Shown here piece by piece: positions 57,658-64,000 of a stretch of DNA of 64,000 nucleotides; within the stretch, counting starts at the first letter, position 1, and each line of letters opens with the position of its first letter. The stretch spans positions 54,976 to 118,975 of the forward strand of contig LSRX01001553.1 in NCBI GenBank assembly GCA_001939145.1. The letters are read 5' to 3'. Origin of the DNA: Symbiodinium microadriaticum (taxonomy: Eukaryota; Sar; Dinophyceae; Suessiales; Symbiodiniaceae). The notes beneath the pieces are model-generated. The model was not told where the DNA came from. It searched no databases and worked only from the letters and a program-made list of their open reading frames with translations. Position numbers and translations under genes: made by a program.

Positions 57658-60600
57658 CTAGTTTGATCTGCAAGCAAGAGGTCGAAACCCGGCTTGAGCA
57701 TTGTAACATAGTCGAGTGTTCCGTGGCATCCGGCAACGGGATAGGCCTGGCCCTGCAAACGAGCATAGCTCACCGCCGGTAGTGTCGATGCCTCGGCTCT
57801 GGATCGAAGTGAAGTACTCCGTTACTCCGTTTACGTTGACTTCGTTCGCGCCTTGCTTCTGTGCAAACGCCAGAGCTGAGCCCAAAACAGATACATGGCC
57901 CCTCTTCAGGTAGGCTCGCCAGAAGGACGGCCTCCAGACCGAGCGTACTGCATGGAGGTGTCCGAGGGTCCACAAGATCCCAAGCACCGCGCGTCATACG
58001 CTGCCAGAGCACCAGCACATCGCTGGGAGTCCTTGCAAGGGCTCGTTTATCCGCCATTGCAAATGAAACGCTGCACAGACTACAGCCTGGTTTAGCCGGG
58101 CTCCCGGACCGGAAGTTGATGAAGGCGAAGCCACAGTGCACGTTACGGCGCTTATCAAAGGGCATGTAGAAGAAGGTGTACCTCGGATCTGCATCTCTTG
58201 GGTCTGCTCTAACCATTCATGGTTACTTTGCGCGCCTGTCCGACAAACCGCAAGGGTGTAGCAGCTCCACGAACGCCTCTCGGGTGCAGGCCTGTCAAAA
58301 ACTGCCGCAAACTCATATCCACGACGGTAAGCACAGAGTGCATCAGCGGGGTCAGAGACGGAAATATTCACCAGCACAGACATTCGACAAAGTCACGTAG
58401 GCCTTGGGAATGTTCCTCACCATCACCTAGGCGTGCAAGACGGCGAAGCATCCCCAAATTGGACAGAGACAGTACAGAGTACAGACACCGAAGCCGGCAT
58501 TTGGACAGTTTTGCGACGCACAGGGGGCACGAGGCCATGGCAGTGGTTCTCGTGTCCTCGCCGGACTGGATCTTCTCGGGCACGATGTCGAACTTTAGCA
58601 AGTCCTGGAGAGTAAGAGAGTCCGATGTCTGCCACGCTGCCTGTTCCAGTTCTTCTTTAAGTTGTTGGAAGGTGGATACGAAGCCAGACGCAAAGACTTG
58701 ATGGCCAATGCTCCTCCACTCTCGCCTTCTCGCGCACAGGTTTGCCATGTCCTGCTGAAACGCTCAAGTGTACGCATGTTCCAACAGTGTGCATGAAACG
58801 ACATGAATGATGCACTTTGCCAGCTTCAGGAAGGAAGTTGCGGGGGCAGAGCTTGCAACCCCGAACCCAGTACTGCCATCGCACGAGCGTCCTTGCCATT
58901 TCGGTCCACTTTTTGATGGTGGGGTCGTGGGAGGCTCGCCTGTTGCAGAAAGCGATCAGCAATCTGACCACCAGCCAACACAATGTGCACCCGCCCACCC
59001 AACCCATTTTGAGCAAAGAGTTCCAGAACCTAGTCCAATGCCACCCGGAACTCTTGGACCTCTTGAACCCAGTGTTCACTGCACTCGAGACAGCACTGGC
59101 TTGGCCCCACGAAATTCCGCTCTGAGACTGCGGCTTCCCTTGCCGGTCAGCGGAGGTGACCCGGGGACGGCCTTCGGTCAATCGCCGGATTCTATCAGAA
59201 GGAAACGATCTTTTTTAAGCGGAAGGAGCGAGGCGTGTGAGAATGCGACAAGGGCTGGTTCGGAAAAGGTGCATCAGTACAGCTGAAACGAAAGACCTGC
59301 ACAAACTTCCGGAGTGATGCTATCGAAGCGAAGTGTATAGCTATGTCGGGCGCAGCGATGCCAAGCTGCGGACCCCCTGCAAGGAAAAGAGCTTCGAGGC
59401 ACTCAAGGTCTCCTTCAGCAGTGCACCAGAATCCCACAAGTTGCGCATCATGGCTACCTTGGATCGAAAGACGCAACACAGTCCAGTGCCTGCACCCAGT
59501 CAGTGGCCAACGGACTGCGGGGCACCTCCGGACAAATGCGGACAAGAAGACAAGAAGCAAGCATTAATCCGCCTCCAGCGTGACATGAACATGACACCAT
59601 GGTGTTCAAACGCCTGGTACGCTCCCACATCAGGCTTGCATCTGGTTTTCTATTGTTGTCCTGGATTCACGGCCAACACCCACATCCCTTTACCCCCACA
59701 AACCAATTCCATGCCAATCGACAGGGTAGCAAGGGCTTACTGGCTTCCCTAATTTCACCCGGATCAAGACGCTGTGTGACACTCTCCAGAGATCTGATTG
59801 AATGCTTGCCTTTCCTGTGTGGAGGGATTTCCTTCATCTGGACGCTTGTCTGGCTCGGTTGTTGTACCGGGGGCCCAGGTGCTAGCCGGGAAGAAGTTCA
59901 AGCGGCTCTGTCCATCGCCTCAAGACACCTTCACGTCACCTAACCTAAGTTCAACACATATCATTGAAAATGCCTGATCATGCAATCCAGATCAACACCA
60001 CCGGAGAATGGAGAAAAATGGTGGGCAAACAGGCTGTGCAGCTCGGGCGCAGGAACCTGGCCGTTCTGCACTTGTGCTTGTCCTTGCCCCTGTCCGGCAG
60101 TCCTGGACGCTTCACACATCGGAGCGGTCGCTGTCCAGTTTGCAAGTGCGAGACACTTGGTCCGAGCATAACGTCTGCCATTCCACATCAATCGGATAGG
60201 AACTGGCTCGAGATGCTGATCACTTGATTCACGGCTCTCGACACTGGTATGCTGACACGACACGGCATACACTCTGAGTGCTCTGCTGGCTTACCTGCCG
60301 CCTTGGCCGGCTGGCCGGAACAAAGAACGTGACCTGCCATCGTCGCGAACTGCATCCCAGCGACTTCGAGCTCACCCTTTGCATTTCCGGACACTGTTGC
60401 CACGGAGGTCGGGAGTCAGCCAAGCACTCCCAGCGACGCTGGCCTGTTGAGCTGCACGCATGTCGTAGAACTCGACAATGATCTCCTTCGAAAGAAGCGA
60501 GCACGTGGCACGCCTGCAATGAAATTCCTTCCAATCACCCTGGTCCTCTCCGCAAAGCGATACCCCAGCAATCTCTCCGAAGCTGTGAAGCTGACCAAAC

Positions 60601-60803
60601 TGGTCCTGAAAGCTTGCTGCTGGTTGGAGATTGAAGTTTAAGGCGCTCGGGCTACCAGCTTGGTGCAGGATCTTAGCCCCTGCACGTTGCGACATCTTGC
60701 CGAGCAACTTACCCTGACTTTCATGAACTACAACAGGATGCTCACGAAGACTTGGCCATGGAACAATAGCACTGCGACACAATCCGAAGTGTCGTGCCAA
60801 CAA
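57658..60803 (-). CDS. Mei2-like RNA-binding protein gene, partial exons
   Basis: The segment at about 60,430-60,640 reads QFGQLHSFGEIAG and then KEIIVEFYDMRAAQQAS, the RNP-type strand and following helix typical of the N-terminal RRMs of Mei2-like proteins. The segment at 58,106-58,183 reads RYTFFYMPFDKRRNVHC and GFAFINFRS, the signature of their C-terminal RRM_2 domain. Between them 58,372-58,748 gives FVSTFQQLKEELEQAAWQTS and DLLKFDIVPEKIQSGED, ending at donor GTGAAT; and 60,188-60,403 reads VSGNAKGELEVAGMQFA. Further natural sequence lies at 57.7-58.0 kb. Family members bind RNA in cytoplasm or nucleus. Exon links are incomplete, and the gene may be broken. That all these pieces form one gene is inference from order, strand and spacing. 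Confidence 0.5.
58817..59125 (+). CDS. Ambiguous plus-strand ORF
   Basis: A plus-strand frame ending SKEFQNLVQCHPELLDLLNP and FTALETALAWPHEIPL, of natural helical composition, lying antisense within the presumed Mei2-like locus. The opposite frame is Trp/Cys-rich. Either this is a nested gene or the minus-strand locus is two genes. Confidence 0.3.
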   Translation: MPASGRKLRGQSLQPRTQYCHRTSVLAISVHFLMVGSWEARLLQKAISNLTTSQHNVHPPTQPILSKEFQNLVQCHPELLDLLNPVFTALETALAWPHEIPL

Positions 60804-60879
60804 CCGCCCAGTTCACTGGTCAAACGCTCTGACTTCCTGGGCGGTTCAAAGCCACACTGCTGAGCGAGGCACGGGGAGA

Positions 60880-61980
60880 TCAGCAATGACGTGAGGAGCG
60901 ATGCTCACGGCCTGCAAAAAAAAAGCCGCTTCTCGCTCCCATGCCAGATGTGTTCTGGCTAACACGTGCGAAAGCAAGCTGCGTCCAAGCACAGGGAAAA
61001 TTCAAAACTGAGAAGGAGACACGAAAGTCGTACGCGGCCGGTTGAAAAGGCTCTGCCAGCGCGCCGAAATGCTGCAGAACCTGCTGGTTCTATGCTGCAG
61101 TACTTGTTGCCATTGGAAATACCATGCATTAGACGTGACATCACATTCAGTCAGTTCAACCTAGTTCGGTTTGGACTTGCTGATTGTTGAGAGGGTGAAA
61201 GCCGAGCCCTCTCGAACAGGCGTTCCGGCCTTCTGTGCAACTCTCACATCAAAGAAAGTCACGAACACCAATCCGGTGACGGCACCTCATGCCAAGACGA
61301 CGCTTCGGCTCGGGGAGGCTCGGAGTGCAGGATGAAGGATCTTGTTGTCACATCTACAGAGCCCAACACCTGTCAGCCCCTGTCCAGCATGAAGTCGGGA
61401 CAACGTGGGCCCCGGCCCAAGGTGGTGTCCAGCCGCGCGATGTCCCCAAACCTGCTTCAGGTTCGGATGAGTTTTCGATCGGCCCAGGCCGGCTACAGGG
61501 ATCGAAGGGAGAGCGCAGATGCATCTCAGCCATTCATAACTATCGGTGTATCAGCACACTGTTACTGCTCAGGGCAATTGAGACATCGAGCACATTCCTG
61601 GATGCCTCGAAAAGAGCGCAGTGGCCTCATCAAGGTTCCTGTGCACCGACGGCTCAGAGACTAAAATCTGGCTTACGTTGCAGTCACTGGCTCGCGGGTG
61701 CGCCGGAGATCATGCTGCGGGCATGCGGGTATGCGACAGTTTCAGACAGCAGACCATGCGGTGCAAACCGCATGGCCCATTAGCATTGAAGCAGGCGCAG
61801 ACTCTACTTGGTCAAAGTTTCGTCACGGAACACAAACCCATAGTTAAAGACTGTACCTGGTTGGGATTTTAACATAAGAAGTTTGCTGGAACTTGGCAAC
61901 ATGGCAGTACCCTGCTGAGTTTGACATCCAAATGAAAGCCTTCACACAGGCACTACTCTGAACCCGATGTCCACGTGCCA
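60880..61980. other. Stretch with weak frames
   Basis: Plus-strand frames at 61,289-61,783 overlap each other and have no splice support. Confidence 0.3.
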
Positions 61981-61989
61981 AGAATACAT

Positions 61990-62362
61990 GTGCCGCTGTG
62001 TGCTCAGCACATCGTCTTGAACAAGTTGCAGAGGCCTTGGACAGTCTGCCTGGAAGTGAACTGCCACCTCAGCCCGCCCGATTAGACGTCCCCAACAGGC
62101 CATGAGAAAGGACGTGTTGCTGCAACTCGAAACGTCCATGTCCACCAACGGAAAACAACATGCACAGTTGCAGGAACTTGGGCTGAGGCAGTGTTTGAGG
62201 CATCTGACAAAGAAACGGAACGGGCCATGCTGCACCTGCAGCAAAGAACAAAACATCTCGGCTTTGAGGTCGGCTGTGGCAAAACCCAGTGGCTACGCTA
62301 GTCTCCGTCAGCAGAGTCCAAAGAGGCGGCGCCTGCTTCCTCCCTCCAAACGATCGGACTGA
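61990..62362 (+). CDS. Two protein-like frames overlapping at ATGA
   Basis: The first frame reads AHRLEQVAEALDSLPGSELP to a TGA at 62,103-62,105. The second starts at ATG 62,102 and reads MRKDVLLQLETSMSTNGKQH, then LQELGLRQCLRHLTKKRNG, ending in a basic tail (PKRRRLLPPSKRSD). Both look coding and no intron fits, so a one-base frameshift in one gene, or a pseudogene, is likely. No family recognised. Confidence 0.4.
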
Positions 62363-62479
62363 GTAGCTTGAAGACAGGCCTGCATCAGAGCTGGTTATCG
62401 CACACAGAGCCTATCGTCCCATCCTCCAAAAAAATAGGCAATGAGAAGTGGTCCATACATTATCAATAAAACAACCTAC

Positions 62480-63300
62480 ACTACAACCTGAAAGCATCGT
62501 GCTCCCAAACCTGAAACGGGAAACGGAAAGCGGTGCGCTTCGGGTCTGTGACAGCTCCACGGTCTTTCGAAAACACAGGCAACTCTGTGAAAGCGCACCT
62601 TCGGAACAGAAGGTCTGAGTCACAACAACTCAATGACCTGCACTTGTCTCCAATGCACCCACTGAACTTCGAGCCAAATGCAGCACAATGCCCACAAGCT
62701 TTGGTGTTTGACTCCATCGTTGTGTTGGTGGCGCTTGAGAGCAATTTCTCTGAAAGCAATTTTCCGGCCATGTGCTGCCAAGGAGCAAGTGGAACTTCCT
62801 CTTTGCAGTGTGCCTACACGCGACATTTGTTTTACGAGGTTGCATCACCTTGAAAAGATGAAAAACCAATGCAAACTCTGGGTGCTGACTTCAAATTAAA
62901 GAGAGAAGCTGCATGTGGATTTGAAGAATAAAAGCAAAAACTTACGCAAGGTTGAAAAACTGACCACAAGTTCAAGCAAGACTACTTGGACCTACATGGA
63001 AACTACTGTTGGGTGAAAGCGGACCAAGATCTACCGAAAACAACTTAACTTCTAAAATCTTAGAACCTGTAATGCCTAGCCGCCTAGCCAACAGTGTGAT
63101 TTGTTTTTTTGCGTGGATCGGCCTTGTGGCAGCAGCTCCGAGACACAAGATGAGAATCAAACAAACCACATTTCAAAAGCTGTACAAAGTGAAACATCAG
63201 TTTAAGGCCACGACGACAACCAGCGATCGGTCTGAAAAAACAGATGTCTTAGTTTAGCCAAAACTCCAAGCATGCCCAGTCCTATCGGCCTATGAAACGC
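62480..63300. other. AT-richer stretch with frames on both strands
   Basis: 62,533-62,853 (plus) and 62,481-62,771 (minus) are both open with natural composition, as are 63,009-63,257 (plus) and 62,972-63,169 (minus; begins MVCLILILCLGAAATRPIHA, signal-peptide-like). The strand could not be settled. Confidence 0.3.
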
Positions 63301-63947
63301 AACTGGCACCAAGACAAAGCAATTCCGGCCCGGCGCCATTGTGCAAAAGAAAACTTTTTGATAGTTTCTAGCAACGGCGTCCAAGCTAGCAGCTGCAAAC
63401 GTTTTCTTCCACCAAACTTGACAACAATGCAGAATTTGGCTCCAGGTTGAACATCGAGACTGGAGCCTCAGTAATTGTTTGCCTCAATCGAAAGAGTTTT
63501 GCGCATTTTACTTTTCCCAAAAACGTTTTTCAACAACTACCTGTTCTTCTTACTCATTTGTTCGAACGAGTGCAACTGCTGAATTTTCTATGCATTCACA
63601 TGAAAATGCAAGAAAGAAAAAATGTCAGAATGTTATCGAAGCAAAGCTTTGTGAAATTCAGCAATGCTCGGTTCGAACGCAAGTCAACCCGTGAAACTTC
63701 GAATCTTTTTTTTATTTTTCGAAAATGCAGCAGCTTGCGCAAAACTTCAAAACTAAAAAATTTTCTGAACTGCATTTCACTGCAAAATCGGATCTACGAC
63801 GCCACGCGACTCAAGGTGAAACATTGAATTTCGTAGCTAAGTTGTCTCGACAACGTGCTTGTCTCGAAAACAACACAAAACATCCAAACCATAATTTTTT
63901 TCACGCCTTCATATATAATACAGGGGGGGCTTATGGTAACCTTTTCG

Positions 63948-64000
63948 ACGCGGTCACTACGGTCACTACGCGGTCACTACGGTCACTACGCGGTCACTAC
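63948..64000. repeat. 20-bp tandem array running off the window
   Basis: Repeats of GCGGTCACTACGGTCACTAC, a higher-order dimer of GGTCACTAC, at least two and a half units, continuing past the end. Confidence 0.9.

Overview
This window is nuclear DNA from a dinoflagellate. The decisive evidence is in the sequence. At 49,150-49,185, and again at 52,583-52,600 and 53,660-53,677, the minus strand carries relics of the dinoflagellate spliced leader (CCGTAG followed by CCATTTTGGCTCAAG). One site has a full copy followed directly by a truncated copy, the known mark of a trans-spliced mRNA that was reverse-transcribed, reinserted and trans-spliced again. Scattered CCCTAAA-type words (the telomere word of dinoflagellates), heavy microsatellite content, short exons separated by small introns, and exons of a Mei2-like RNA-binding protein all fit. 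Nothing suggests a prokaryote, organelle or virus.

Layout. 0-0.5 kb and 7.3-9.0 kb are microsatellite blocks. 5.2-7.1 kb holds exon-like segments, mainly minus strand. 9-14.9 kb has little that can be supported apart from a degenerate AACCG-type repeat (13.4-14.0 kb). 14.9-19 kb carries two minus-strand multi-exon genes, one an unidentified membrane protein with several phase-consistent exons. 22.3-22.7 kb is a symmetric repeat block. 23.1-26.3 kb has further minus-strand exons. 27.3-29.8 kb is largely triplet repeat. 30.2-36.6 kb has minus-strand exons plus one small plus-strand two-exon gene. 40.0-40.5 kb is a degenerate tandem repeat.

41.09-44.27 kb is the most interesting segment. Two 134-bp near-identical inverted repeats, beginning TAGGGACCCCCTTGCC and bounded by TA, flank a two-exon minus-strand gene for a protein with a nuclear-localisation-like basic stretch and an HNH-type nuclease motif. 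It could be an undescribed DNA transposon that uses an HNH protein, or a gene caught between two copies of a short inverted-repeat element. A single N abuts the right repeat, so the linkage needs checking.

47.5-53.7 kb is a cluster of minus-strand units with spliced-leader relics, (GA)n tracts and dense poly-G tracts on the coding strand. It includes an uninterrupted 354-codon reading frame that may be a recycled cDNA gene. 57.7-60.8 kb contains parts of a Mei2-like RNA-binding protein gene. The last kilobases are more AT-rich and end in a 20-bp tandem array.

Almost all the better-supported exons from 5.6 to 60.8 kb lie on the minus strand, as expected for dinoflagellate unidirectional gene clusters. 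Most gene calls are partial: exons were found by reading frame, splice sites and phase, without alignment or RNA data. Single Ns at 29,296, 44,140 and 53,568 all sit in or beside repeats and are probably assembly joins.
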